Positions 8,216-16,979 of a stretch of 49,726 nt of DNA are shown in pieces. The DNA is from Burkholderia sp. LMG 13014 (GTDB lineage Bacteria; Pseudomonadota; Gammaproteobacteria; Burkholderiales; Burkholderiaceae): positions 1 through 49,726 of the forward strand of contig NZ_CAJNKE010000009.1 in assembly GCF_905232215.1 (NCBI RefSeq). Reading direction: 5' to 3'. Both the position numbers and the translations under genes were made by a program. Positions within the stretch are counted from its first letter, which is position 1. Each line of letters starts with the position of its first letter. The notes beneath the pieces are model-generated. The model was not told the origin of the DNA. It did not search any database and saw only the letters and a program-made list of their open reading frames with translations.

Positions 8216-9268
8216 TCAGTTGGTGAGCACGCCGAACGGCAACGTCCACCCTGTCAACCGGCCGCCATCCGCCCATCGATCCTCGGCCGCATCGCATGGC
8301 AGCAGAACCGGCGCGGTCGCGCATTCGAGGGTTTCCTTCGGCGTATGACCGAACTCCGCCTTGAACAGCCGGTGGAAATACTTCTCGTCGGGAAAGCCGT
8401 GCGCCCACGCGATCTCCGCGATGCGCTGATGCCGGCGCTGCGGGTCGCCCAGCACGTGGTATGCGTGGCGCAGCCGCCGCCGCGTGATCTGCCTCATCAC
8501 GCCGCCGTCTTCCTTGAACAGTTGATAGAGCCGCGCTCTCGACACGCCGATGTCGCGGCAGATCCGGCGGGGATCGAGATCGGGCTCCAGCAGATGCACG
8601 TCGATGTAGCGCCGCACCCGCTCGGCCAGCGCCCCGTCGATCGGGCCACGTGCGTCGTGCAACGCCTGCGCGGTCGGTGAAACGGCCGCGGCCAGCAGCA
8701 TCAGCATCGATTGCACGATGCTCGGGATCTCGTGCGTGCGCAGATTCGGCAGGTTGCGGAACAGCGACAGCATGTGGTCGCCGAGCAGCCGTCCCACGCC
8801 GCTCGTCAGCGTCTGGCCGTGCGCCTGCGCCGCATGGCTCGGCAGCAGGTACCTCGGCACGACGAGACTGATCACGTCGCCGGCCTCGACCCTGCAGTCG
8901 TTGACCTGCGCGACGTCGTAGACGAACAGGTCGCCGGCGCCCTTGATCAGTTCTGGCCCGCCGGTGTGGCTGGCCAGCCGCCCGCCGAGCAGCAGCGTGA
9001 AACGGATCGAATCCTGGCCGTCGAGCCGGATCCGCCGTGTGGTCCGGTTGACCCGATAGGCCGGCGCGCGCGAGCGCCAGTGCCGGCCCGACAGGATCAG
9101 CGGGCCGAGCGCCGCGCCACTCGCTTCCGCGTCGAACGCACCATGGCCACCGTCGTCATCGAGACGGTAGTCGCACAGCATGTCTTTGACCCAGACATGG
9201 AACCGGTCCTGCTCGGGGTAGTCGATCGTGCGAAACTTGAAAACAGGGACGAATGCCGCTTGATCCAT
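8216..9268 (-). CDS. AraC-family transcriptional regulator
   Basis: 350 aa. The C-terminal domain (about residues 215-325) has two helix-turn-helix units: PRRICRDIGVSRARLYQLFK and IAEIAWAHGFPDEKYFHRLF, ending in the conserved FGHTPKE. The N-terminal about 200 residues resemble the AraC-binding-like domain found in NphR/FeaR-type regulators, including an HTGGPELIKGAGDLFVYDVA stretch. The 30 residues after the HTH are a Trp/Gly-containing tail. The small lipoprotein gene lies upstream on the same strand, so no divergent partner is present and the target cannot be deduced. The start at 9268 follows a T-rich run on the other strand and is the first plausible ATG. Confidence 0.85.
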   Translation of the reverse strand: MDQAAFVPVFKFRTIDYPEQDRFHVWVKDMLCDYRLDDDGGHGAFDAEASGAALGPLILSGRHWRSRAPAYRVNRTTRRIRLDGQDSIRFTLLLGGRLASHTGGPELIKGAGDLFVYDVAQVNDCRVEAGDVISLVVPRYLLPSHAAQAHGQTLTSGVGRLLGDHMLSLFRNLPNLRTHEIPSIVQSMLMLLAAAVSPTAQALHDARGPIDGALAERVRRYIDVHLLEPDLDPRRICRDIGVSRARLYQLFKEDGGVMRQITRRRLRHAYHVLGDPQRRHQRIAEIAWAHGFPDEKYFHRLFKAEFGHTPKETLECATAPVLLPCDAAEDRWADGGRLTGWTLPFGVLTN

Positions 9269-9416
9269 GACAGTTTTTTTATCGAGCCGACACGAGAGGA
9301 TAGATCGGTTCGTCGATTATCGGACCAAATTGCGCCGGCGCAAGGCCGGCGCGGCATATCGTCCACCAAAGCGGCCGACCGGCGCCCCGCGACGGGCGCC
9401 GTCGATCTCGCGACCA

Positions 9417-9749
9417 TCAGCGTTGCGGATGGCATTCCCAGTTGTTGTACGTCGGCCGATCGATCGGCGTGAGCCCCGGAATCATGAACACCGTACAGCC
9501 GAAACGCCGCCCCTTGCCGGTCGTCGCGTCGTAACTCACCTTCTGGCCGTCCAGGCCGTCCTTCTTCCCGTACTGCACGTTGGCGACCGTGATCTCGTCC
9601 GACGACGCCAGCCCGAGCGTCTTCACGGTCGACGCCTGCACGTCGATCATGTTCATCTGCGTCGAACCGCACGCGGACAACACGAGGCCGGCGGCGGCCG
9701 CGCCCAGCGCGGTCCGCAAGGTGACGGTGCGCTGCAAGACTTTCTTCAC
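9417..9749 (-). CDS. Small hypothetical lipoprotein
   Basis: 110 aa starting with GTG at 9749, chosen because AAGGAG lies five bases upstream; no suitable ATG is nearby. A short lysine-bearing n-region and hydrophobic stretch end in the lipobox LSAC, with Cys27 as the acylated residue, so it should be a membrane-anchored lipoprotein. The mature part has two Cys (in FGCTV and NWECHP) that could form a disulfide. It follows the larger lipoprotein gene by 32 bp on the same strand, so the two are probably cotranscribed. No known domain is recognised. Confidence 0.75.
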   Translation of the reverse strand: MKKVLQRTVTLRTALGAAAAGLVLSACGSTQMNMIDVQASTVKTLGLASSDEITVANVQYGKKDGLDGQKVSYDATTGKGRRFGCTVFMIPGLTPIDRPTYNNWECHPQR

Positions 9750-9781
9750 GGCTTCTCCTTCGAATGCCCGACGCGACACGA

Positions 9782-11287
9782 TTACGGGCCCGGCGTATAA
9801 AAACTGGACTGGATCTGGCTGCCGATGTTCGCGGCAAACCCCTGCCAGACGAGCGCCATCGCCCCCGTCGCGTTGACCGCCAGCGCCGGCCACGACCCAT
9901 CCTGCGGATCCAGCGTCGACGTGCTCCACGCACCGTTCCGGTAGCCGGCCACGAGGAGGACCGACGCGTTCGGCGTGCCCGTGTCCTCCCATGCAACCGT
10001 CACGTTGCCCGTCGAGTCGACCACCAGCGGCGGGTACTGGAGCGCCGCCCCGTTCAGGTGTTCCGTCAGCTTCTGCAGCGGCCCCCAGTTTCCGCTGGCA
10101 TCCGACACGCTCGCCTGCAGGACCGCGCCGCCTTCCGCCCACATCGCGGCGGCCACGCCGTTTTCGTTGACGGTCAGCATCGGCGTCGCGATGAAGCCCG
10201 TGGGCACCACGATCGCCGGGGCGACGGGCTGCGCGGGCTGCCATCCGGTTCCGGATACATAGCGCTGCGACATCGTGGCGTTGTAGAGCTTCCCGCCCGT
10301 CACGTCGAGCTGCCCCCAGACCAGCGTGATGTTGCCCTTCGCATCCATGCCAGCGACCGGCGAGATGATCGTCGTGAACAGGCTCGAGTTCGATACGACC
10401 TGGTTGGCGTTGGTCCAGCCGTTGGTCGCGTCGTACGTGGCCGTCCACAGCGCCGACTTCGTATGGTTGGTCTGCCGCCACGCAAGCACCGCGCGGCCGG
10501 ACGACAGGACCGACAGCATCGGCCTCACGTTGTCGGTATCGCCGGTCACCGCGCCCGGCCCGCTCTGCACCGGCATCTGGACCAGCGCCGTCGGCGACCA
10601 CTGTCCGGCCTGCGTATAGCGCGTCCACGCGATGCGCGTATCGAGCAGGCTGATCGACTGCGTCCAGGTGACGAGCGCGTTGCCCTGGCTGTCCATGCCG
10701 GCCGAATAGGACGAACCGGCCATGTCCGGCGCCACGGTGACGGGCGTGCCCCATCCGCTACCCGGGCTGTACGGGCGCGCCCACAGCGCGTACGTGTTGG
10801 GGCCCGGCGTCCATTCGGTCCAGAACGCGACCGCCTGCCCGCTCGCGTTGCCGACCAGTCGCGGCTGCACCCCGGTCAGCGCGTTCATCGCATGCGAACC
10901 GTCGCTCGTGTCGAGCCGCGTCGCGCTTCCCCAGCCCGAGCCCGCCACATGGCGCGCGCCCCACATTTCGTTGCCGTTCGTGCCGGCCGGGCCATTGGTC
11001 ATCCAGGTGGCGAGCGCGTTGCCGCTCGCGTCGATGGTCACGCTGGGCTGGCCTTCCGGCCCCTTGCCGTCCACCGCGGCGGCCTTCGACCAGCCGGCCT
11101 GCGGCTGCGTGGTCCCGCCGCCCGTCGGTCCGCCATTGGAACCGCCACCGGGCGAGGTCGGACCGGAAGGTGAACCGGGATTGTTCGGCGACGACAACGA
11201 CGCGCCGCCGTTCGTGGCAACGTCGTCGCCGCCGCATGCAGACAGCGCGAGCGCGGCTGCCATGACCATCCATGTAATGGGTTTCAT
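9782..11287 (-). CDS. Large lipoprotein with beta-propeller-like repeats
   Basis: 501 aa from ATG 11287 (AGAGGA seven bases upstream); an upstream in-frame start lacks a signal peptide. The lipobox LSAC places the lipidated Cys at residue 18. Residues about 25-62 are a Gly/Ser/Pro/Thr linker typical of surface or outer-membrane lipoproteins. From there on a unit of about 50 residues recurs, with cores such as VTIDASGNALATWMTNG, GMDSQGNALVTWTQ, GMDAKGNITLVWGQ and VVDSTGNVTVAWED. The G-x-A/V-x-x-x-W pattern suggests blades of a beta-propeller. Function unknown; such lipoproteins often bind ligands or partners outside the cell. It is upstream of the small lipoprotein in the same direction and diverges from the 724-aa protein gene. 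Confidence 0.75.
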   Translation of the reverse strand: MKPITWMVMAAALALSACGGDDVATNGGASLSSPNNPGSPSGPTSPGGGSNGGPTGGGTTQPQAGWSKAAAVDGKGPEGQPSVTIDASGNALATWMTNGPAGTNGNEMWGARHVAGSGWGSATRLDTSDGSHAMNALTGVQPRLVGNASGQAVAFWTEWTPGPNTYALWARPYSPGSGWGTPVTVAPDMAGSSYSAGMDSQGNALVTWTQSISLLDTRIAWTRYTQAGQWSPTALVQMPVQSGPGAVTGDTDNVRPMLSVLSSGRAVLAWRQTNHTKSALWTATYDATNGWTNANQVVSNSSLFTTIISPVAGMDAKGNITLVWGQLDVTGGKLYNATMSQRYVSGTGWQPAQPVAPAIVVPTGFIATPMLTVNENGVAAAMWAEGGAVLQASVSDASGNWGPLQKLTEHLNGAALQYPPLVVDSTGNVTVAWEDTGTPNASVLLVAGYRNGAWSTSTLDPQDGSWPALAVNATGAMALVWQGFAANIGSQIQSSFYTPGP

Positions 11288-11743
11288 CGGAATCCTCTTC
11301 TTTTCGTGTTCCGGCTCACTCTCGTCTGCCGTTCGCCGCACGATGCACCGCATCGATCGGCATATTGATAAGCAATACTATTGAACAGGCATGGAAACCG
11401 GCATCCGTTCGCCTTCGGTCATGATCGACTCCGTCGTTCGGATCGATGCGAACACCGCTTTCGGCAGACCGCCCCCGTCGGGCAGCGACGACGACGACAG
11501 GTCGTCTATCGCCGGATGTCCGTCACTGCCGGCTGCATCTTAATTCAGGCCGTCCGGATTCAAGGTGGCGTTGCGTCTACACTGAGTGGACTTCCATTTC
11601 ACCGGCCCGCATTCGACGCGGCTACTGGCCGGCCAGCGCGCGCTCGCGGCCAAAGCGGCCGGTGCGGTACGATACGCGCCGGGGCGACACGCCTCACCTG
11701 AGAGACCCGGCCGCTGCGGCCCTACACCCGGCACAAGAAAAAA
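11288..11743. promoter_or_regulatory. Divergent intergenic region with AT-rich inverted repeat
   Basis: 456 bp separate the lipoprotein pair (minus) from the 724-aa protein gene (plus). The only marked structure is TATTG/CAATA with a 5-base spacer at 11363-11377, in an A+T-rich patch about 75 bp upstream of the lipoprotein start, a plausible promoter or operator. No convincing gene is seen in the rest. Confidence 0.4.
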
Positions 11744-13918
11744 ATGCCCAACACTCCATCGCTGCACCGAAACCTGTTCGCCGCGCTGGCGGCCAGCCTG
11801 CTCTGGATTCCGGCTGCCCATGCCAGCGGCGACGACGGCTGCTATGCGCCCGCCACGCTCCGGCAAACCACCTACTCGTGCGGCAACCTGCCGATGCTGA
11901 GCCCCGCGAACGACACGCGCATCAACGCGATGCTGATGATGGTCGACAGCGCCAAGGTCGCGCAGGCGTTTCCGGACCCGAAGACGATCCCGGTGAAAGA
12001 CCGGATCAACCAGATCATCGTGCCGTTCCCGATGGACTTTTCCGGGTGGATCTACATCGGGCAGAAGGAGCCCGACAAGACCGGCAACGCAGCGGATAGC
12101 GAAGCACCGTCGAACCAGTACGCCGACGGCGAAGGCAGCATCTGCCGCAGCATGAGCTCGGGCGCCGACGCATTCAACGACGCACTGGGCGGTGCCGGCG
12201 GCCTCCCCGCCGACGAAGCCGCGCGCCTGCGCGCGGCGCGCGCCGACATCGCGCAGAAGACCTGCGCCGCGGGCGGCGCGAGCACCGCCGCCTGGACGAA
12301 ACCGCCGGTCAAGTCGCCGCTCGGCCAGCAGTTCGCCGCGTACCTCGACGGCACGAACGCGTTCTACCGCGCCGACTTCCTCACCGCGACCCGGGCGTTC
12401 GCGAGCGCTTCGCACAGCGCGAACCCGTGGCTGAAGGAAACTGGCCTCTATATGGCCGGGCGCGCGCAGCTGAACGCCGCGCAGGCCAATGTGTTCGACA
12501 ACGACAACCCCACGCCGTCGCGCGGCCGCGTGACGAAGGTGTCGCTCGACGCGGCCAATACGGTGTTTCGCACCTACCTGAAGGTGTATCCGCAGGGACG
12601 CTATGCGACCTCCGCGACGGGGCTGCTGCGGCGTGTCGCATGGCTCGGCGGGAACGTCACGCAGCAGGCCGACCTGTACGGCCACGCGCTCGCGCGCTGG
12701 TCGCCGGCGACGTCGAACGTGCCGCTGATCCAGCTGGCGAACGAACTCGACAGCAAGCTGCTGTTCGGGTCGGACTTCGACGCGAGCCAGATCCAGTCGC
12801 CGACCGTGCTCGCGACCGTCGACCTGCTGCGCATGCGCACGTCGGACAGCAGCGATTCGAGCCGCGACAAGCCGCTGACGCTGGACGACCTGCAGGCGCA
12901 GAAGCCGCGCTTCGCGAACGCACCCGCACTCTACGACTACCTGCTCGCGACCTGGTATGTCCAGATCGGGCACAAGCCGGACGCCGCGCTCGCGTTGCTG
13001 CCGCAGACGCCCGCCGAGCCGCTCGACTACTTCGGCATGAGCCAGCAGGCGCTGCGCGGGTTCGCGCTGGAGGACAGCGGCCAGACCGACAAGGCGCGCC
13101 AGCTGTGGCGCGACCTGATCCCGCTCGCGAAATTCCGCTTCCAGCGCGAGGCGCTGGAACTCGCGCTCGCGATCAACCTGGAGCAGGCCGGGCTCGTCAA
13201 CGACGCGTTCGCCGACGATTCGCCGGTGCAGAACGCTGCGATCCGTGCGGTGCTGCTGCAACGTTCGGCCAATGCGGACCTGCTGCGCGCGCAGGCGCAA
13301 AACCAGGCGACCGGCGGCGCGCTGCGCGACACCGCACTGTACACGCTGCTGTACAAGGAGCTCACGCGCTCGCATTACGCCGAGTTCATTGCGGATGCCG
13401 CGCTGGTGTCCGGCAAGCCTGCCGACCCGTTGAAGCCGTTCATCGCAGCCGGCGCCAAAAACGAAGAAGGTTATACGTGCCCGTCCGCGCACGACATCGC
13501 CACGGCGCTCCAACAGAATCCTGCCGATGCGAAAGGGCTGAACTGCCTCGCCGATTTCGTGCGCCTGCACCCGCCCGTGCCCGGCCTCGAATACGATCCG
13601 GTGCCGATGTGGGTACGCAACGCATCGACGACGGCCGCCACGCGCATCCCGCCGACGCTCGGCGCCGGGCCGTCGCAGTTCGCCGGCAAGCCGTACGAGC
13701 GGATGTCGAGCTACGTGACGGTGATGGCCGATGCACAGGCGAACCCGAACGACCGCGCGTACGCGTACTACCGTGCGATCAAGTGCTATGCGCCGGGCGG
13801 CTCCAACGAATGCGGCGGCAAGGACGTGCCGAAGAACGTGCGCAAGCGCTGGTTCGATACGCTGAAGGCCAGCTACGCGGGCACCCCGTGGGCGCAGAAG
13901 CTCCGCTACTACTGGTAA
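11744..13918 (+). CDS. Periplasmic helical-repeat (TPR-like) protein, uncharacterised
   Basis: 724 aa with a signal peptide (residues 1-27, cut after AAHA). The mature protein is rich in amphipathic helices of the tetratricopeptide type, for example LGQQFAAYLDGTNAFYRADF, TGLYMAGRAQLNAAQANVFD and LALAINLEQAGLVNDAF, which suggests a solenoid for protein binding in the periplasm. Cysteines occur in pairs at both ends (CYAPATLRQTTYSCG; IKCYAPGGSNECGG), consistent with export and disulfides. The ATG at 11744 follows an A-rich run. The DUF3142 gene starts 7 bp after the stop, a tight operon. I do not recognise a named family; a role in envelope or exopolysaccharide processing is only a guess. Confidence 0.75.
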   Translation: MPNTPSLHRNLFAALAASLLWIPAAHASGDDGCYAPATLRQTTYSCGNLPMLSPANDTRINAMLMMVDSAKVAQAFPDPKTIPVKDRINQIIVPFPMDFSGWIYIGQKEPDKTGNAADSEAPSNQYADGEGSICRSMSSGADAFNDALGGAGGLPADEAARLRAARADIAQKTCAAGGASTAAWTKPPVKSPLGQQFAAYLDGTNAFYRADFLTATRAFASASHSANPWLKETGLYMAGRAQLNAAQANVFDNDNPTPSRGRVTKVSLDAANTVFRTYLKVYPQGRYATSATGLLRRVAWLGGNVTQQADLYGHALARWSPATSNVPLIQLANELDSKLLFGSDFDASQIQSPTVLATVDLLRMRTSDSSDSSRDKPLTLDDLQAQKPRFANAPALYDYLLATWYVQIGHKPDAALALLPQTPAEPLDYFGMSQQALRGFALEDSGQTDKARQLWRDLIPLAKFRFQREALELALAINLEQAGLVNDAFADDSPVQNAAIRAVLLQRSANADLLRAQAQNQATGGALRDTALYTLLYKELTRSHYAEFIADAALVSGKPADPLKPFIAAGAKNEEGYTCPSAHDIATALQQNPADAKGLNCLADFVRLHPPVPGLEYDPVPMWVRNASTTAATRIPPTLGAGPSQFAGKPYERMSSYVTVMADAQANPNDRAYAYYRAIKCYAPGGSNECGGKDVPKNVRKRWFDTLKASYAGTPWAQKLRYYW

Positions 13919-13925
13919 GCGCCGC

Positions 13926-14642
13926 GTGAAGCGTATCGCGTGCCTGGCGTGTATCGCGCTGCTGCTGGCCGGACGCGTCGCCCTGGCCGGCACCGTCGAT
14001 GCCGCGCGGTACGACGCGTTCTGGCTGTGGGCGGGCGTAAAGCCGCAGGCGGTCGTGCGCGACGCACGCGCCGTCTACGTGCTGCAAGGGCAGATCGAGG
14101 CATCACCGCAGGACGAATCGCAGGTCCGCGTGATCGCGCAGGGCGTCGCGCTGCCGCCCGCGCCGCAGGCGCGCGTGTGGCTCGTCTATCGTGCGCATAC
14201 GCTGCGCTGGACACCACGCGTCACGCAGATCATGCTCGCGCAGCTCACGCGCTGGCGCGCGTCGGGCCGCACGATCACCGGCATCCAGATCGACTTCGAT
14301 GCGCGCACGCGCCACCTGCAGGATTACCTCGAGTTCCTGCGGTCGCTGCGCGAGACGCTGCCCGCCGATTGCCGGCTGAGCATCACCGGGCTGCTCGACT
14401 GGAGCAGCCGCATCGATACCGACCAGGTCAACCAGCTCAGGGGGATCGTCGACGAAGTGGTCGTGCAGACCTACCAGGGCCGCCGCACGATCCCCGACTA
14501 TGCGGACTACCTGCCGCGCGTCGCGCGGCTGCAGTTGCCGTTTCGCATCGGCATCATCCAGGGCGGCGAATGGGACGCGCCGCCGTACCTCGCGACGAAC
14601 CCGTGGTTCCGCGGCTACGTCGTGTTCCTGCGCAACGGCTAG
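13926..14642 (+). CDS. DUF3142-like exported protein (glycosidase-like barrel)
   Basis: 238 aa beginning with GTG at 13926, 7 bp after the stop of the 724-aa protein gene. An N-terminal signal peptide of about 21 residues is followed by AARYDAFWLWAGVKP. Central motifs ITGIQIDFDARTRHLQDYLE, LSITGLLDWSS and VVVQTYQGRRTIPDYADYL match the pattern of DUF3142 proteins, which resemble glycoside-hydrolase TIM barrels (Asp in QIDFD at a strand end). Tight coupling to the helical-repeat protein suggests the two work together in the periplasm. The domain name is from memory of the motif pattern; no activity is known to me. Confidence 0.7.
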   Translation: MKRIACLACIALLLAGRVALAGTVDAARYDAFWLWAGVKPQAVVRDARAVYVLQGQIEASPQDESQVRVIAQGVALPPAPQARVWLVYRAHTLRWTPRVTQIMLAQLTRWRASGRTITGIQIDFDARTRHLQDYLEFLRSLRETLPADCRLSITGLLDWSSRIDTDQVNQLRGIVDEVVVQTYQGRRTIPDYADYLPRVARLQLPFRIGIIQGGEWDAPPYLATNPWFRGYVVFLRNG

Positions 14643-14651
14643 CGGGCAAAG

Positions 14652-14680
14652 GCGCGGAGCGGCGGCGCGCCGTTCCGCGC
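14652..14680. terminator. Long GC hairpin between convergent genes
   Basis: A 13-base stem with one G-T mismatch (GCGCGGAGCGGCG against CGCCGTTCCGCGC) and a 3-base loop fills the 45-bp gap between the DUF3142 stop and the GGCT-like stop. It is a strong candidate bidirectional terminator although it lacks a T-tract. Confidence 0.5.
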
Positions 14681-14687
14681 GCCGGAT

Positions 14688-15062
14688 TCATTCCGGTCGC
14701 GGCGAAGTCGCGTCCACGTACACCCACGCGGCGACACCCGACTCGAGCACCACGCGATCGCGGCGATACGCGTCGACTTCGTAGTCGTCCGCGTGCTGCA
14801 GTTCTTCCTGCGTGATCGCAAACACGGTGCCCGTTACGCGATCGCCCGCCTGGCCGGTGTAGGCCACCACCGGATGATGCGTCTTCCCGCTCGTCGCGAC
14901 CACTTCCGGATCGTCGATCTTCAGCATCGTCATCGCGTAACCGGGCATCGCATCCTCACGGCCGTCGAGCTTGCGGCCGAAGGTCGCGAGCTGCACCGGT
15001 TCGAGTTGCAGCGTGCCATAGGAAAAGAGGTGCTCGGAGAAAGTGGGCGTGGTGCTGGACAT
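14688..15062 (-). CDS. Gamma-glutamylcyclotransferase (AIG2)-like protein
   Basis: 124 aa from ATG 15062 (MSSTTPTFSEHLFSYGTLQ). The FSYGTLQ loop, PGYAMTMLKIDDPEVV, and ADDYEVDAYRRDRVVLESG with the expected catalytic Glu in DDYE mark the GGCT/AIG2 fold. These cytoplasmic proteins release 5-oxoproline from gamma-glutamyl amines or amino acids; many bacterial members are uncharacterised. Length fits a single-domain member. An in-frame start upstream would add 34 residues without homology. It stands alone, convergent with the DUF3142 operon. Confidence 0.8.
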   Translation of the reverse strand: MSSTTPTFSEHLFSYGTLQLEPVQLATFGRKLDGREDAMPGYAMTMLKIDDPEVVATSGKTHHPVVAYTGQAGDRVTGTVFAITQEELQHADDYEVDAYRRDRVVLESGVAAWVYVDATSPRPE

Positions 15063-15120
15063 GATTGAACTCGATAAAAAGGTCAGGGCAAACGAAGCGT
15101 AACGCAGATCGCCGACAGGC

Positions 15121-15771
15121 TTACGCGGCACCCGCGATCGCACTGCCGAGCCCGGCAAGCGCAATCACGAGCAGCGCGCCCGCCGACGAGGCCGTGATCC
15201 AGCGCTGCTTGCGATGAATCAGCGGATGGTTGATCGCGGCCATGTAGCTGGTCAGGATCGTGAAATCGACCGCGATCCACAGCGCGGCCAGGATGGCCAG
15301 GCTCACGCGCGAATCCGGCGTGATGCCGACGAACTGCGGAAAGAAGGCGACGAAGAACAGCAGGTCCTTCGGATTCGCGATGCCGACGAGAAAGCCGCGC
15401 ACGACGCCCGGCAAGCGCCGCGCCTGCGATGCCGGGTTGCCTTCCCGCGAGTCGTTGCCGTCGCGCATCCGGCTGGCGCGCCATTCGCCGAGCAGCGTCC
15501 GGATGGCCAGCACCGCGATGAAGATGCAACCGGCCACGTGCAGCCCCGTGAGCAGGCGATCGCTGACGAGCACGACGCCGAACACCATCAGCATCGCCCC
15601 CGCGATCATCACGAGGCTCGCGGCATTCGCGCCCACCGCGGTCAGCATGCCCTGGCGAAAGCCGCGCCGCGCGACGGTGCCGACCACGAGCATGACGACG
15701 GGGCCGGGTGTCGCGATGAGCAGCACGATCGCGGCGAGATAGGCGAACAGCAGCGGGTAATGGAGTGTCAT
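15121..15771 (-). CDS. LysE/RhtB-family amino-acid exporter
   Basis: 216 aa with about six membrane segments. The N-terminal PLLFAYLAAIVLLIATPGPV with the TPGP motif and VGTVARRGFRQGMLTAVGAN, then VRGFLVGIANPKDLLFFVAF, are the standard LysE/RhtB signatures. These inner-membrane carriers export amino acids such as threonine, homoserine, lysine or leucine. The divergent LysR gene 165 bp away is the probable regulator, as with ArgP/LysG and their exporters. Confidence 0.9.
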   Translation of the reverse strand: MTLHYPLLFAYLAAIVLLIATPGPVVMLVVGTVARRGFRQGMLTAVGANAASLVMIAGAMLMVFGVVLVSDRLLTGLHVAGCIFIAVLAIRTLLGEWRASRMRDGNDSREGNPASQARRLPGVVRGFLVGIANPKDLLFFVAFFPQFVGITPDSRVSLAILAALWIAVDFTILTSYMAAINHPLIHRKQRWITASSAGALLVIALAGLGSAIAGAA

Positions 15772-15910
15772 GACAAAAAGTTGCTGGATGGATTGACGCG
15801 CGCGCCCGCCACGGTGGCATCATCGGGATTCAGCGCGGCGGATTGCACGGTTTTGTGAAGTATTGCGTGCCCGGCCGGCTGCTGAAAAACGGAAAATCCT
15901 GTCGGATGAC

Positions 15911-15925
15911 ATGAGTTTTATTCAT
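15911..15925. promoter_or_regulatory. LysR-box candidate between lysE-like and lysR genes
   Basis: ATGAGTTTTATTCAT contains a T-N11-A box with symmetrical ends (TGA...TCA), in an A+T-rich patch just upstream of the LysR start. T-N11-A boxes are frequent by chance, so the position is the main support. Confidence 0.4.
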
Positions 15926-15936
15926 ATTCAAAACCC

Positions 15937-16857
15937 GTGAAGGCCAAACCGCTCCCCCCTGTCTACGCGTTGCGCGCGTTCGAATGCGCCGCGCGCACCG
16001 GCTCGTTTACGCTGGCCGCCGAGGAACTGAGCCTGACGCAAAGCGCAGTGAGCAAGCACGTCAGGACGCTCGAGGCCTACTTCGGCCGGAAGCTGTTCGT
16101 CCGGCGCGGCCCCAGGATGACCGTGACGGCGGAAGCGCACATCTTCGCGTCGGGCCTGCGGCGCGGCTTCAGGCAGATCGAGGAAGCCTGCGTGCTGTTC
16201 CAGTCGCAACGCGACGTGCTGCGCCTCAAGGCACCGTCCACCCTCACGATGCGCTGGCTGCTCGATGCACTGGCCGCGTTTCGCGACACGCGCCCCGCGT
16301 TCGAGGTGCAGATCGCGAGCGTGTGGATGGATGTCGATACCGTCGATTTTTTCAGCGAATCCTACGATTGCGCGATCCTGCTCGGCACCGGCAAGTTCGG
16401 CGAGGCCACGCAGTGCGTGAAGCTGTTCGACGAATGGCTGATTCCGGTGTGCTCGCGTGCGACCGCGACGGTCGCACGCACGAATCCGGCGGCGTGCGAG
16501 CTGATCCACCCGTCGCCCGACCGGCGCGACTGGCGCCGCTGGCTCAAGGGCAGCGGCCATGATCTCGAGGTGGACATCACGCGCGGGCAGGTGTTCGACA
16601 TGCTCGAACAGGGGATCGCGGCGGCCATCGCCGGCCACGGCCTCTCGATTGGCGATCTCGCGCTGTGCGCGACGGCCATCGACGAGAAGCAGTTGGTGCT
16701 GCCGTTCAAGACGGCCGTCAATACCGGCGACGCGTACTACCTCGTGTGGCCGGAAGACTCCGCCAAGGCCGCGCAGGTGCGCGCCCTGCTCGCGTTCCTG
16801 GAAAGCCGGATGCCGCGTCTGACGTTTCCGGGCATCCGCTTCAACGGTCCGGGTTGA
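15937..16857 (+). CDS. LysR-family regulator, GcvA-like
   Basis: 306 aa starting with GTG at 15937. The N-terminal PLPPVYALRAFECAARTGSF and LAAEELSLTQSAVSKHVR form the winged HTH typical of the GcvA subgroup; the effector domain follows from about residue 92. It diverges from the LysE-type exporter, so the likely job is to switch on export when an amino acid accumulates (inference). Two GC hairpins follow its stop before the convergent hydrolase gene. Confidence 0.88.
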   Translation: MKAKPLPPVYALRAFECAARTGSFTLAAEELSLTQSAVSKHVRTLEAYFGRKLFVRRGPRMTVTAEAHIFASGLRRGFRQIEEACVLFQSQRDVLRLKAPSTLTMRWLLDALAAFRDTRPAFEVQIASVWMDVDTVDFFSESYDCAILLGTGKFGEATQCVKLFDEWLIPVCSRATATVARTNPAACELIHPSPDRRDWRRWLKGSGHDLEVDITRGQVFDMLEQGIAAAIAGHGLSIGDLALCATAIDEKQLVLPFKTAVNTGDAYYLVWPEDSAKAAQVRALLAFLESRMPRLTFPGIRFNGPG

Positions 16858-16863
16858 ACCGCT

Positions 16864-16883
16864 GCGGCCGGTGATCCGGCCGC
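16864..16883. terminator. GC hairpin after lysR gene
   Basis: GCGGCCGG-TGAT-CCGGCCGC is a perfect 8-bp stem with a 4-base loop directly after the LysR stop, before the convergent hydrolase gene. No T-tract follows. Confidence 0.5.
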
Positions 16884-16939
16884 GTTACCGACGGCGCTAC
16901 GGGCGCACCCTCGCGCCGCCGGCCCGCAATGACAACGCA

Positions 16940-16955
16940 GCCCGCCTAAGCGGGC
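16940..16955. terminator. Second GC hairpin in the same convergent gap
   Basis: GCCCGC-CTAA-GCGGGC is a 6-bp stem with a tetraloop. Placed 25 bp beyond the hydrolase stop, it probably ends that gene's transcript. Confidence 0.45.
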
Positions 16956-16979
16956 CTGCGCCGACACCCGCCGACAGCA

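Noticed and set aside
11540-13993. An 817-codon minus-strand frame opposite the periplasmic repeat protein
   Set aside because: Arg/Val/Glu-rich antisense shadow without signal, domain or ribosome site.
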